A DNA stretch of 64,000 nucleotides, taken from contig SCHM01000003.1 of NCBI GenBank assembly GCA_004123355.1, positions 8,265,058 through 8,329,057 of the forward strand, read 5' to 3'. The notes beneath the pieces were generated by a model. It did no database searches. It worked only from the letters and a program-made list of their open reading frames with translations, and was not told where the DNA came from. Of this stretch, positions 46,852 through 61,155 are shown one piece after another (the first letter of the stretch is position 1; the number at the start of each line of letters is the position of its first letter). A program made the position numbers and the translations under genes. Origin of the DNA: Amphirosellinia nigrospora (lineage: Eukaryota; Ascomycota; Sordariomycetes; Xylariales; Xylariaceae).

Positions 46852-49263
46852 CGCCTACAGTACGTAAGTGAGCAAGTGAGTATGTAAGTATACAATCAAT
46901 AATATCCCCCTCCCTTCTCTTTGGGTCGCTTGTCTCTGTCTGTGACTGTCTGTGCCGTTATTGTCTCGGGCTCCTCTTTTCGGCACGGTTCCGTACGAGA
47001 GGACCAAGTCAAAAGTCAGAACAGTGCCAATTCGAGGAAGAGGAGCGACATCCAAGTTGCGCGACGATAATAAATAGAACAATAGAGACACAGTAGCGCG
47101 GGATTGAGTTCGATCGAGTTCGAGACAGTACCCGTATGACCCCCAATTGACGCCTCTTAGTAGCAGCACACACTACTATAGGTACTTGGAGATGGCACTC
47201 TTATCACAGAGCATCGCATGTAAGGTGATCCATGGGTTCGGATGTGATGCAACACAAAGGAGAGAAAATGAGTGTCGGTCACAGGCCAGAACCAACTATG
47301 CGACCACTGACCACTACACTAACCTAGGCTAGATGTTGTCTGTCGCATGTTGAAAAAAGGGATCAGGGGTCAGGTCGAAAGCGAGCGAAAGGGATGAGAG
47401 ACAGGGGATGCGGCAGCTTAATGGGGTCACCTGGATCAGCGGGCAATGCTAGGGAAGTTCAAGGTTGGTTCCTGCCGGGTTGTCAAGCAGGGTCCGGACC
47501 CGCGGGCACGTCTTGGCAGCTACCTTGGGCAGACTTGGGTACCGTTTTGGGGCTTGTACGCCGCGTCATGTTGTGCTGATAAGGAAAGGCAGACCTATCA
47601 TCTGCTACGTCCCTACTGTACTAAGGTATAAGGTAGTTCTATATCTTCTCAGTTAAGGTTCTCTACGGTAGGTATTATTGACTACGTAATTGGAGAATTG
47701 ATAGGCAGTTGAACGCCTCATGATCTATCCGTGTTGTTAGCTCAATGCTTTGTGTAGGTAGTGTAGTTGAAGCCGGGAAAAGTCTGAAAAAGTCTAAAAA
47801 AGTCTTACACATGATGCACCAGGACAGGGATGAAAAAAGGAGTATCCATTTGATTAATACGAATTAAGGCTGATAGGTACGGAGTACTTAAGTATGCCTA
47901 GAACTTGCGTCAAAGTTCTTTGGACCTGCATCTTGCATGCACTACTGTATCTCCTGCTGCTAGTCCTAACTAAGAAGTAAAAGCCAATTAGACTTGGCGC
48001 CAGAAAGAGCTGCAACAAGCCCTTACCATGTACACTACGGAGAAGAATAAACAACTGGGAAGCAATGACTACAAGTCTGTCTAACAGGTAAGTACCTAAG
48101 TAATTGGAAATTAGCTAGGGGCCGAGGAGGATGAATTGTAGAGGTGCGCTGTACACTATAAGAACAGTACACTACAGCACCAAAAGAGGTAGGGGTTGAG
48201 TTCTAGGCGATAAGGGTAGATGCATGCATGCTTAGTGCACCGTCCCAGGCAGGTGGCGCCTGTGGGTTAGAAAGCTCGACAGGTACCCTAACCTACCTGT
48301 GTGTTCTTCAATCGTCTAATCTGCTCTTCTTTCAACTTGTTACGTCTTAAGTTCTCAAAACTCAATACTTATCTCTTACTCTTGTGCCACAGATGCCTCA
48401 CATATGGATGCCATGTATCTTTCATTACGTGACTAGCAGTAACACACCTACCTATCTATCCAATGCTTGTTTCTTGTTCGGTGAGGATTGGGGCTACGCG
48501 TTCTTCCGCCTATCATTGAGCGGCATAATGCCCAATGCTGTGGCTCTATTTTACGCCCTGACGATACCCAAGTCCTCGGCTCACCCGCTCTCCCATATAG
48601 CAATCATCTAATATGGCCCAGGCAGATCACTGCCCAGGCATTGGTCTGCATCATTTATCATCATTGCTGTAGGTGATCCTCTATAGCGGAGTAGAGGTAG
48701 GCATAGTTATGGTACTGAACCACTCATCCTAACGATGGCATCATTTCCAATGACGCTCATAGAATTTTTACGTCAATACGGAGAAACTTCTTTTGACGAC
48801 TACATCTAAAATCTAAACGATTGCATGCGCCCATGAGAGCTATCACAGAACTCATACTTCCCCTATATTGTCCGATCTGCCCCGCATCGGCCAGGCAAGC
48901 CCCTCCCGTTTCTAGACTCCAACCAAATCGGCACCGAAATGCGGGCTCGTCGTCCAGGGTAAAGGATCCGGTTGCCAAGGACCAGCTACGTCATCACCAC
49001 GGACAGAACAAATACCCATTTTGAGCTGTGATGAGGCGCAACAAAAATCAAGGCACACTTTATCTCATACCGAGTATTTCTCACACCTTCTTTGACCGGT
49101 CAATTTTCAGAAAATCAGAAGAGGATTAATGAGTCTATCAATTTGATTTCTTTACCAACATCTCGAGGAGATTGTATTGATTCACCTACATCACGGATAA
49201 CTCCAAACGCCACGGGAAGAAGCAAGCAAGTCCCGCGACATCATCTCGGTATATTCGATCGAG
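46852..49263. other. 2.4-kb gene-free stretch
   Basis: Holds the hydrolase promoter and that of the desaturase-family gene. There is a triple 'aaaaagtct' direct repeat near 47780-47806 and several aggtac/gtacct words, but no convincing gene, tRNA or transposon. Short open frames at 47394-47656 and 48384-48676 look random. Confidence 0.45.
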
Positions 49264-50266
49264 ATGGATGTCGTCCTCTCCCTCCCATCGTCAGCTACTT
49301 CGCGGCACCCATGCTGACGTCGTGGTCGACATCGCTGAACCTGCTCTTCTTCTACATGACCTGGTCAACCCTCGTGCTCTCACACTCGCCGCTGAAGATT
49401 GAGCTGGTCGGCACGCTCGCTGTGCGCATAGTCTTTGGCTCGTACCCTCACTCTTCTTTCTATTATTTGACACGCTAGTCCCGAGTCTCGCCGAGTCTAT
49501 CAAGCTATATGGCTCGGCCTCCATCCCACGTCGCCACGCGCAAACGCTCGCCAGGCAAGCGCTTCTCGCCATCATCAACCTAGCGCTCTGCACCGCGCTC
49601 CAAGCGGCCATCTCCATCGCCGCGACGTCGCTGCTGAAGCGCCCTCTTTTCAAGACGAGCACAACGCTGCCCTTGCCGTGGCAAATTATCAAGCACATCT
49701 TCACGCTGTATTCCACACGTGAGGTGTTAACTTACTATATCCATCGCTATGTCCTGCACTCTCGTGGGGCTATCGCAAAGCTCCACGCTCAGTATGCGCA
49801 TTCTCGCAAGACTGCTGCGCCGTACTCGCTTATGCTATATGCAGACCACCCTCTCCCGCTCATGCTCAATCGTCTGCTGCCCGTGTACCTACCCTCGCTC
49901 GTCGTCCGCCCACATCTTTTGACTTACTTCTTATTCACGCTCCTGACGACGATAGAAGAGACGCTATCTATGTCCGGCTATAGCGTCGTTCCCGGCATCA
50001 TCATGGGTGGCATTACGAGGCGCACCGCTACGCACTATGCTAGTAGTGGGAAGGGTAATTATGGCGCCTGGGGCCTGTTGGATTGGTTCAACGGGACCAG
50101 TGTCGGAAATGATGTCGTGGAGGATCTGCAGGATGAGGCAGAGAAGCATCATGTTAAGGAACGTGGGCGCAAGGCCGCTAGCGATACCGGAAGTCTCGTG
50201 CAGGATGGTATCGACGGGTTAAAGAAGGGCAGGAAGGGCCGGAAAAAGAGATCGAGTAACGAGTGA
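49264..50266 (+). CDS. Fatty-acid-hydroxylase / sterol-desaturase family membrane protein
   Basis: Di-iron ER membrane oxygenase family. The start is near 49264 (MDVVLSLP) followed by hydrophobic SWSTSLNLLFFYMTWSTLVL. Membrane segments continue (LAIINLALCTALQAAISIAA). His boxes expected for the family: YIHRYVLHSRGAIAKLHAQY, which includes HRYVLH (HxxxH) and HAQYAH, then YADHPLPLMLNRLLPVYLPS, TIEETLSMSGYSVVP, and the final GGITRRTATHYASSGKGNYG followed by GAWGLLDWFNGTSVG. The C-terminal tail is basic (KKGRKGRKKRSSNE). Some family His positions look altered (HAQYAH rather than HxxHH), so catalytic status is unsure. The first third changes frame twice (near 49290 and 49445). No introns. Substrate unknown. 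Confidence 0.8.
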
Positions 50267-50761
50267 GGGGTATTCTGCCGCACAAAGTCGGGTGAGACTT
50301 GCGCGTCGGTTGTGATGAACGGCGCGATCTGGATTTGTTTTCTTTTCTCATTTTCATGATGCGGATACCCGAGGATACCCTCTCTAGATTGACGTATAGC
50401 TCTAGGAGTTGAGGTGTTTTTATTTCTCAGTAGAGACTTGGCGATATATCGGACTGGATTTTGCTAAAAATCGAGGTGGGTATGGTCGTTTTATCTGAGC
50501 CAGTCCCTGAGGCTTATATCTATAGAGGTGATGTACATATGATCTATCTCCCTTTGGCATTGTATAATAAATGCTGATTCAACCAACGCCGCTATATATA
50601 CTCGTTAGCGCTTTAATAAGAATCGCGTCAACGTACGCACATCACCTAATCGATGAAGACTCCTGCCCTATGCAGTTTACACACAGACGCCAAGTTACAA
50701 GCCTACCTTAAGTTTCACGCGTCATATGTCAACCGTTGTATCGTATCCGTATCTGGGTCCC
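50267..50761. other. Convergent spacer, nothing seen
   Basis: AT-rich 3' flanks of two convergent genes. Confidence 0.5.
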
Positions 50762-51966
50762 TTAACAGATTCGCTGGTCCCTAGCCTCCCTCATTCCGTG
50801 TAGTTGCAAGTATCTCCGCCAAACTCGGCCGCTAGTCCCTATGGTCCTCAGCGCTTGGACAAGAAGGTCCCGTAGGTTTGGATCTAAATTTGGGAACTGC
50901 GGCGCCCCGTCCGGCGCAAGCAGGATGTCCGTCACTACCGTCTGTACGCCCCCGAAAGACGTCGCGTTACGCAACGCGCCGCGCCGGGTCCGAACTTGTC
51001 CTCTGCGGATCATCCGTAACATCTCCTATGCCTTGTTAGTCGCGAACGAACAGATCACAAGAGGGGAGGGCGCATAGATAATGGATGGACTTACCACTGA
51101 ACAGGAGTGCAGGTTCTCTTCTACCCCCTTTCCAGCATCGTCGCATTCCCGACTACTCCCGAAATCAATCATCTTCAGGATCGGAATAGTGCTATGTTTG
51201 GCCGTCCTCGGGTCCGTGTCCCCGATCACCATCTTTCACCCCGCGATGTCGCTGTGCACTAGATCGCTTGCTGTTTTGCTAGACAGGATCTCCTCTAGTT
51301 TCGCTCTGCGGCCTGGACGTGGAGATGGGTATGCGAACCCGATACAAGCCCGTACGACTTCAGCGGTGTTAACATGAACCTGTCAGTGTAAGCGTGGCAG
51401 ACGTATGGCACAAGTAAAACCGCCACAGAAGCCTGTTAGGAATGTCGATGTTCTGCGCCCTGGTCTTCTCTTTGAGACCGTCTATCGTCCCGTTCTGGCA
51501 ATATTCCTGCACCAGCGCGGTCCCGCGCTCACCGCGCAGAGTGGTGAAGATCGTCGCTAAGCTAGCGCTGAGTCCTGGGTCCGTGACCTCGGTCAGCTCC
51601 TCGTGGGATGCGAGAAGTATTGCTACGTGCGCGTTGCCGCGGAGAATCTGCATTCAATCTCGCATGGTCAGCGCCATACTTCGAGTCACTATTTCGCGTC
51701 TCCGGCGCGCTATAGAAGAAGCGCTGACCTTGAGCCTCGCAATCTCAGCCTTCAACTCCGCGATCCTGGCCCTCTTCAACACGACCCGTTGCCCGGACCC
51801 GTCGCGAGCATTTCGCTCCCGCACTAAGATCGCAGCTCCGTACGCACCGTTGCCGAGCGTCTTCTCGCATTCCCAGGTCTGTGACAGCGCGAAATAGCCT
51901 TGTAGCTCGGCGATTACCGCGTCGGCGTTGTCGTTGTCATCGCCGGCTAGGTCGACTGCGATCGGC
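50762..51966 (-). CDS. Divergent protein kinase-like protein
   Basis: Kinase fold recognisable on the minus strand. The N-lobe near 51840-51960 reads YFALSQTWECEKTLGNGAYG, then AAILVRERNARDGSGQRVV and LKRA (VAIK-like Lys). AlphaC lies near 51700-51760. A strand-4/hinge region is GERGTALVQEYCQNGTIDGL and helix E contains RLLWRFYLC. The catalytic loop is LVHSDIAG...KMVIGD, so HRD is HSD and the usual Asn five residues after the Asp looks like Lys. PILKMIDFGSS keeps DFG. The C-terminal part (SFGGVQTVVTDILLAPDG, LRDLLVQALRTIGTSG) ends at 50762. It is broken by at least two frame changes and one or two introns (for example near 51020-51100). The start is not resolved. Resembles small fungal kinases scattered in accessory regions; activity is doubtful. 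Confidence 0.65.
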
Positions 51967-53611
51967 TACGGTCGCCCCATTATTTGTTATGATTAGGGGT
52001 TGTCCGCCTACGGCGGCGCGAAGTGCGCAGGCGCGGTAATGCGCGAATCGCGGGGTTGAGGACTCATAGTTTTGATCTGCTGTGAGAAGTGACGCTTTCG
52101 GTTTGGTGTCGACATAATGCTTTATTAGGTGACGAGGGCTGTTGCGGCGAAAGGAAGGGTAGCCGCCACGTACAAAGAATGACGGAGAAATACCTAAGCG
52201 ACGCCGCGAGCGCACTAGTGGTACTCGTCACTTATGAGATCTATTACCTCTGTGCATCAATAATCGCCATAGTTTTATCCTTATGTGTATTCTCATCGCC
52301 CACGCTAATCAAAGTTGGCATCATGTCTGGCTTCTTGACTTCATGACATTCTGAGCTGTGACTACTATAACCAGAGTGTAATCGGGAAACAGGGACTTTT
52401 GACAACGAAAAGTTCTCGGTTTCATTCCATCGTTGATGTCTCGTGCAGTATCCTCTCGATTTGCCCTAGGGCGGGCTGTTGCTTAATCGATTAGGCGAAG
52501 GTAATTAAGAAAGAGATACGTGGCTATCCATCATCCTCTTTCCGGCTGATCAACTTGGAACTAGGACCGGGCCGTTCCTTTAGACATACTTCAACTAAGA
52601 CATAGATGCACTTTGGAATTCACCGATTGAGCGTTGGAGCTGATACATGTATGCCTATATGACGCGTGACTGTACGAAACTTAGAGTAGCAAAAGACGAA
52701 ATGGGTCAAAGCCTATAGAACAAGCAACAAATCTCCGCGCTAATGGCGAATGAGGGAGGATTTTCAGCCATGTTAGACTACTCGGCTACATGAACGATCA
52801 ATAGAGCACAACATCGCATGGAATATTGGCAAGGGAAACCAATAGGCAGCAGAGGCACAGTGGAGTAGGGCCATTATGTATACTTCAAAGCAATGCGATG
52901 TTCTCCTGCGGTTCGCGTGTCATGATCCATAGAATGTCTCGGCGCACTACGGCACGAGGTCCCTTATTTATCTACATCGCGCTAAATCTTGGCGCTTCGG
53001 ATAAACCGCCCGGCTGGGCTCGCGGCCAGGGGTAGCGCTGACGATTTTCGGGTAGTATTGTGATATCCCCGTCGCTAGAGAGGCTTGCTTGTCTATATGT
53101 ATACTCTGACTGGATCGGCACTGGTGCCAACCCCATCAATATCCTCAGCTCAACCCATACCGCTTTTACCTATTATGCCTGGCAGGCCTATCTGGTGTAA
53201 ATTTTGTGAATCGAATCTAGTGATAATGGCGAGTATTGCCCCACGTTTAGCTTCGGCTGTGTATTTGTTTATCGAAGCTTGGCGTGGTGCTAATCACTTA
53301 GGCTAACGACATAGCTACGAATATAAGCATTTTCAGAAGACGCGAAGCTAAGACTGTGGGGAGGCCAGACGAGTGCATGTCGTTAAGTCGTGTGCTCAAA
53401 TGCAGTAGGGGATAAATAGTTTCGTTAGTAGTTAAGCTTGTTTGTCGTCGGTAGATCTGCATGTCATAATCTATCTAATGCTATCTTTTATTTAAGAATG
53501 TTGCACGTCGGTGATTTTCAAGAGAAATTTTCTCCCAAACTCCCATCTCGCCTTCTCATTGGACTAGGCATTGCTTTCTCATCTTGCGACTATCTGCGAT
53601 AGTTGGCCGCC
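51967..53611. other. Spacer between kinase-like and acyl-CoA-oxidase-like genes
   Basis: Promoter regions of two divergent genes. Open frames at 51937-52215 (-), 52826-53035 (+) and 53085-53306 (+) have no recognisable features. The true start of the kinase may lie in here. Confidence 0.4.
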
Positions 53612-55475
53612 ATGTCAGAATATAACGAGCTTCTTAGTTGTGAGATATTTGATGCCGGGAGAGACTGCCTGAACTTCCCAACCCCAGATGAGATACGCCT
53701 TTCCTATGAAAGGGCACGCCTAGTTTGCCGGGCAAGCGGTAGGTTTCGTGCCGTACCTAGCTATTTTCTTGAACTAATTGTGGTCAGGAATCACCGTTGA
53801 AGACGTAGTGAAACTCAAGCCAAAATTCTGGGAGTTTTATCGCCATCGTAAGTGGTAGATCTCTAAAGGAAGCATCGGCAGCTCATGATACTGAACAATA
53901 TAACCAATAGCCATTGTTGCAAGGGATACATCAATGGGGACTACGCTTTCTATCCATTGGAACCTATGTATTGGGACAATTGGGTCGTACGTAACTCGTC
54001 GACCCGATCTTGCTCCGCTGCTAGAAAAACTCATAAATTTCGACTTATGCGGCGAGTTCTTGCTAACTGAGATCGGCCGCGGACTTGATGCTCGCAATTT
54101 AGAAACAACTGCAACACTACAGTCGGACGGTTCCTTCGACTTACACACCCCCAACCACTCTGCTGCCAAAGCCATGCCCCCGACCAGCCCATTAGCTGGT
54201 GTAGGGCGGATTGGCGTCGTCTTCGCGCGCCTGGTGGTAAAAGGAGCAGATCACGGCGTTAAACCATTCATCGTCCACCTCAGTAATGAGAGTGGGCTCA
54301 TGCCGGGAGTTAAATCCCAATTACTACCCAAGCGATGTGGTGCTAAAGCGTTAGACCACGCTATAACCACTTTCACCCATGTGCGACTCAATTCTGAGTC
54401 ACTTCTTGGATCAGCAGCCCGAGCGGACGATCAGCGGGCAGACTTCTTTCGCCAAATCCACAGGGTTCCCATCGGGACACTTTCCCTCTCCATGGGCAAC
54501 ATTCCTTCTCTTCAATTAAGTGCCTTAATAGCCGGCACATACAGTTCGCGAAGGCATGTGGCCGGCGGCTCTGATAGCAAAGGAGTTCCTATAATCCGCT
54601 TTCCGACGCAGTATAGGCCTATTTTGGACGCGATAGTGCAGAGTTGGGCATATGATGAATTCGCAACCGAGGCAATAACTATGTTCCTTGACAAGAATCT
54701 CCCTATGGAGGTCCGTCATGGTGTGGCAGTCTGCTTCAAGACTGCCGTCGGCACAGATACTCAGACTACGATCAACGAGCTTGCTGAGCGTTGCGGATGG
54801 CAAGGGCTTTTCGCCTATAACGGAATCATTGAACTGGCTTTGGCCTTGAGGGGAAATGCGATAGCTGAGGGAGACTATACCGTTTTATGTATACGTGAGT
54901 TATTGTCGAGACTCCCCAATCTTGGGCTGCCTAGGCTAATAGAATTGACAGGATTGGTGTCGGAAGTACTGCTGGGGCGTTATAAGCTCCCTGAAGCTAG
55001 ACTAAAAACGTCCGCGCTGGCAAAACATGAGGCAGGTATCTGGCGTGAAGCGCGGGAAATGATCGAATCACTGGGAGGCCAAGATCATCGCAGTGAAGAA
55101 TTTACTGCTAATTTATTACCACGTTGCCGCGACATGGTCAAGGCTACAGGGCACCGGATGGCTTATGAAGCTGCGGTTACGAGTGGGAAATTGAAACCGG
55201 AGGCACTTCGTCTTTTCGAATCTACTTGCATGAAGACCGACCTGAGTTGGTACTGTCAGTTTGAGGGATTAAATCGAAATGAATTTCTGGCGAAAGACGC
55301 ACAGGCTGCTAAGCAAGCTCTACCACTCCTAGAGGAGTTTCTATGCCGGAGCGGGAAATCCGAAGCAGCAGTAGCGCCTATTATGCACGAAGCCTCGTGG
55401 GACGAATTTGTCTGTAATCTGCCTGCATTCAAGTCTATGGCAGTGATCGACTCACCATCATTATATCGACTGTAA
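53612..55475 (+). CDS. Acyl-CoA oxidase-like flavoenzyme
   Basis: Member of the acyl-CoA dehydrogenase/oxidase superfamily. Three exons join in phase: 53612-53738, 53788-53847 and 53911-55475 (introns of 49 and 63 nt, GTAGGT...CAG and GTAAGT...TAG), giving 583 residues without breaks. The N-terminus is MSEYNELLSCEIFDAGRDCL. Oxidase landmarks: HPIVARDTSMGTTLSIHWNL, GEFLLTEIGRGLDARNLETT (equivalent of CFAMTELGHGSN, FAD/substrate binding), HTPNHSAAKAMPPTSPLAGV, VGRIGVVFARLVVKGADHGV and PFIVHLS. Then come HAITTFTHVRLNSESLLG and the helical C-terminal domain. It ends SLYRL, which is not a standard PTS1, so a peroxisomal location is not evident. The deviating motif suggests a specialised acyl substrate as in fungal metabolite clusters. 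Its neighbours are an MDR and an SDR. Confidence 0.88.
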
Positions 55476-55685
55476 ATATCAAAATTTGGGGGTTCGATAC
55501 TTATATCTCGCCAGGAAAATACACACATAACCTTGGCGCTTTTAAACTACCTAGCTAATACATACACTCATACATATTAGATAGAATCACTTGTAATATC
55601 TTTGATACCAAACTTGATTTATCGTGAACCAGTCCTGGCCTTATCAAGGGCAATGAACAATAGACGCTGTGACAATGAGGAAGAT

Positions 55686-56830
55686 TTATTCTCCGTTAGG
55701 AATAAAATAGACAGCCTTCCCTGGCCCCTTTGAATCATGAGCATGCTCAAATGCCTCCTGCCACTGTTCCAAAGTGAACTTCCCCGCGGCTTCGAAACCA
55801 GCTCGACCCCAATTGGAAGCATGCCAGTTTCTACAAGCTTAATGAGTTCATCAGCTTGCTGCCGAGTATACATGAATGTCCCTTGGAGTGTCAAGCCCTT
55901 GAATACTATTGGAAGGTAGGGAACTTCAACATCACTACTAATGCCACCCATGAAGCTGATTCGTCCCTTTTGGCGCAACGAAGCAATGGCAGACTTCATA
56001 TGAGTGGGAGTCGATTTAAGTTTGGGTGAAATGTCGAAATAGATGTCAATAGGCCCATGCACTTGAAGGGCGTCGGCGTCGGCGTCGGCATCTCCCGTGA
56101 TAGGGACTATCTTCACACGACTACTAGTTCCCTCGAGGATTTGTTTAAGCTTTTCAGTATTTCGCCCCATGGCGATAACCTTTGCCGCCCCCATCGCTAA
56201 AGCGACTAATACAGCAGCACTTCCAAAATTGCCTGTTGCCGGGGCCACCACAATAGTTTCACCAGTGCGGAGTCCGACATCACGCAGTCCACCATAGGCG
56301 ACCATCAACGTACTCAAGTACCCGAGATCAACTATCTCGTAGCCAAGCTCTTCTATCAAGACCGGTTCATTGAGCACATGGACATTCTCGGCAGGAATCT
56401 TGACCAATTCTGCCCAAGTACCATTCCTCCACTCTCCTTTCATTAGAGCCTGACTCTCAGGAGTGTAGCCCATGAGAATACCTTGGAGAAGGGGCATCGC
56501 GAGGGTGTTGTCTCTGTGTCTCACCACACCACTGGCGTAAACAAGCATGCCGGGTTTCAAATAGGGTGTATCTTGCGGAACGGCTGCAATGCGACAGATT
56601 GCGTTGGTCCCTGGAATCAACGGAAGGGGATAGGCGTAGCCCCTAGGATTTCCATTGCAGAAGACATCTTTTGAGTATGATACAATATTAGAAAATAAAG
56701 GACGGAGGATGACAGAGCCAGCAGTTGGTAATGGGGTCGGAAGCTCGATAATTTTAGCACTATCGGACGCGGATATGAATTGCAGCCCCTTGAATGTCGA
56801 TGGCAAGTTATAAGATGCGTGGCTGGCCAT
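55686..56830 (-). CDS. MDR-superfamily oxidoreductase (zinc-independent type)
   Basis: Medium-chain dehydrogenase/reductase, NAD(P)H dependent. Start at 56830 (MASHASYNLPSTFKGLQFIS). GroES-like half: LPTPLPTAGSVILRPLFSNI, YPLPLIPGTNAICRIAAVPQ. The Rossmann half has VVAPATGNFGSAAVLVALAM with the AxGxxG-type motif and AAKVIAMGRNTEKL; then GPIDIYFDISP, RISFMGGISSDVEVPYLPIV, FKGLTLQGTFMYTRQQADEL. The structural and catalytic zinc Cys residues of classical alcohol dehydrogenases are not seen. One T seems missing near 55797; the next frame gives EAAGKFTLEQWQEAFEHAHD and the end GPGKAVYFIPNGE at 55686. It is convergent with the acyl-CoA-oxidase-like gene (210 bp between stops). Substrate unknown. 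Confidence 0.88.
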
Positions 56831-57343
56831 TGCAGAGTCTCCCAGCTAATATAATAGAGAGTTTTTTGGAACAGGGTCAATAGAACGAGACGGAATATCG
56901 CCGCCTAATTTTCTTTGCTGTTTCTATATAATAGAGTCTGAGCATATGTTGAAGGAAACCATGGGTATCTTTACCACTCAAGCTTTTCGCAACGTCACGC
57001 GCAACGTCAAACTCTCGCGACCGGAGGTAAGCTGCAATATTGTTTGTTGAAGAAGCGAAAACTCCGTGTTTGAATGTGTCTATCGAATATTTGTAATCGG
57101 CTTGCCAATCTTGCAGCTAGACTCCCGGATTTAATGCGATGTCAGGAAGGTGAGACCTCTAAGCTTGTCGGGATAAGTAAAAACCGGGCTTAGTTCCGTC
57201 CACGTCTTTCTGCTGATATTCTTCCAGTGAGTTGTATGAAAACTCAAACCCGGATTTAGTATAAATAGTCACTGCTGCAGTGAGCTTTGGCGCCTTTGGA
57301 TTGTGCATGTCTTGCTTCAATTGCATCATCATCTCTCACGAAA
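56831..57343. promoter_or_regulatory. Divergent promoter region (MDR / SDR)
   Basis: About 510 bp between two divergent oxidoreductase genes, consistent with co-regulation. A TATA-like tataaata lies near 57261. No specific operator recognised. Confidence 0.4.
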
Positions 57344-58202
57344 ATGGCTGTAATCCTCATTACTGGCGCTAATCGCGGCATCGGCTTCGCTATTGCTCAG
57401 ACTATTTGCAAATCTTTCCCGTCGAGCATTGTTCTTATTGGCTGTCGCGACGTTGGCCTCGGAGAAGACGCGATCCAGCGTCTACGATTAGATGGAACCC
57501 CTGCTGGTTTGCATACTATTCCTATCGACATAGAGAGTGATACTTCCATCGCTACGGCGGTGGCCACGGTTGGCGAAAGGTTTGGAAAACTTGATGGTAG
57601 GCGCGCTCTACACTCTTTTCACCGTATCTCTACTAATACAGCTAGTATTGATCAACAACGCCATCAAGCTTGACTCTTCGTCCTCAACTGAGATTGAAGG
57701 GCTACGTAGCATCTCAAATTCAAATTTCAATAATGCAGTAACATCAAATAATATCGTCACCCGAGCCTTTATGCCATTGCTTCGAAGAGCCGCATGGCCG
57801 CGTGTCATTATGATTTCGAGCACGCGGGGAAGCATCCAGAAAACGGCGAACAAAGAGGTTCATCAGCCACAATGCCTCACTTATGCCACTGTTCTTGCTA
57901 ACATTCTGTCTGTAGCTACCTCCGGTTGCCTCCATCGACTATTGCGTCATGAAAGCGGCCCTCAATATGCTTACGGTACACTTGCAGGCCGCAGAAGATG
58001 CAGGCAAGGAGGCGAACAAAATCACGTTTTGGGTCACCAATCCTGGTCACTGCAAGACAGGATTCAATGGATTCAAGGGTCACAAAGACCCCTAGAGGGT
58101 GCCGAAGTGGTTTTAAGATTATTGAAATCGGAAAGGGGTGATATAAAGGGAGGGACATTTTGGGAATTTGAAAATGGCGAATTCCGACAGGTTGCTTGGT
58201 AG
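57344..58202 (+). CDS. Short-chain dehydrogenase/reductase
   Basis: Classical-type SDR. Start at 57344: MAVILITGANRGIGFAIAQT with the TGxxxGIG cofactor motif. GTPAGLHTIPIDIESDTSI follows, with the D-I-E acidic site; FGKLD precedes a short intron (about 57597-57642), after which LVLINNAIKLDSSSSTEIEG supplies the NNAG-like motif. Then NNIVTRAFMPLLRRAAWPRV, IMISSTRGSIQKTANKEV (catalytic Ser region), a stretch where YCVMKAALNMLTVHLQ gives YxxxK, VTNPGHCKTGFNG, and an end at 58202 (FWEFENGEFRQVAW). Two or three frame changes lie between 57640 and 58000, one close to the intron. Normal length. Divergent from the MDR gene, so both may serve one pathway. Confidence 0.8.
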
Positions 58203-58687
58203 AAGGTTCGGTAACTTGAACACCGTTTAAACGTTAATAGGACGGCATGCGAACGCAGATGAGCGACTCAATCGGCTAGATTAGCTCACTGCATATTCTC
58301 TTTATATGAGGATAGCGCACTGATATTGCAGGATAATCAACTTGGCACTTTTCGGCCTCTTATAGGCTCATGTTTGGGGACTTCGTGATGATATGAGTAA
58401 CTCCAGCTTTATCGCACTGAATTACCTGACCTCCTATTCACAACAATACGATAAAACACTCCTTGCGACTGTATAAAAGTAACTTTATGATATTTACCTT
58501 TTGATTAGTATCCTATATTCATTTGGTGCGGCGTAATTGGCCGCCGGTCGCTATAATTCACCACGATCTCTCCTGTCTGCGGTGCCATGTTTAAGGGTAC
58601 AATAGCGTCGCATGGCAAACAACTCCTTTTATTAAGCTACCACGTGATCTTTTTATCATTATCAAATACACTTTTAACCATTGACAC
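58203..58687. other. Convergent spacer, nothing seen
   Basis: No coding or RNA signal recognised. Confidence 0.5.
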
Positions 58688-60382
<1,695 letters not shown>

Positions 60383-61155
60383 CGTCGGCAAATCTGAAAT
60401 CTTGGCAAAGTAAACAAATTAGGAATCCCTCGCAGATGGGAAAACGCAAGTGCTAGATTTTATATATCTAAAGTCATAGTCTCCGTTGACCGCCATCACA
60501 TGGCCTAGAACCTTTGGAGACTATATGGTAGGCACGCTCATTTCGTGTAGCTCATACATGATAGGCTGGGTGGAGGAGCGGAGGGCTTGGCCTGCATTTT
60601 CTAGATATTGCTGAGGACGTTTTGTACCAGATATGGCAGGTCAAGGATGCCAAGTTTTGTATGCCACCCGGCCAAGACTAGACGGTCGCGCCCAAGCTCT
60701 TGCGTGATCAAGCACGACTCTTCGATAAGAGAATGGGCAAGCAAATGATTGGATCCAGTGCCCAGAATCACAATAATAATGAGACGCGACTAATTGTATA
60801 ACGCACTTAGGTAGTCTGGCGAGTACAATGGTTGATGCTATGGGTACCTTTGATATTTAGTTATTAGTCATTCATATTCTGAGTTACTTGATGGTAATCG
60901 CGTCCCAAAGACCACATGCGTTTGATCGCATAAGTACTATGCCAATTGTGTAAGGAAATAGAGCATTTACTACATGAAGGATGCTGGATAGCGTTGACTA
61001 CCGTCCCCATGCCAAAAGCTTTTCGTTTTCGTCACCCTATGGGGGACAATAAACACAACAACCATCCTCCTAAAGGATCGAGAATATTGGACTATGACTT
61101 TGTAAAACTAAACGTCAAAAATTTCGGCTTACTTGTTTTTGATAAATTCACATAA
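60383..61155. other. Spacer between M28 peptidase and acetyltransferase genes
   Basis: Promoter of the peptidase and 3' flank of the acetyltransferase. The open frame at 60946-61155 (+) shows no family features. Confidence 0.45.

Noticed and set aside
47394-47656. Three overlapping plus-strand frames of about 60 codons
   Set aside because: They overlap in different phases with no domain; chance in a GC-richer patch.
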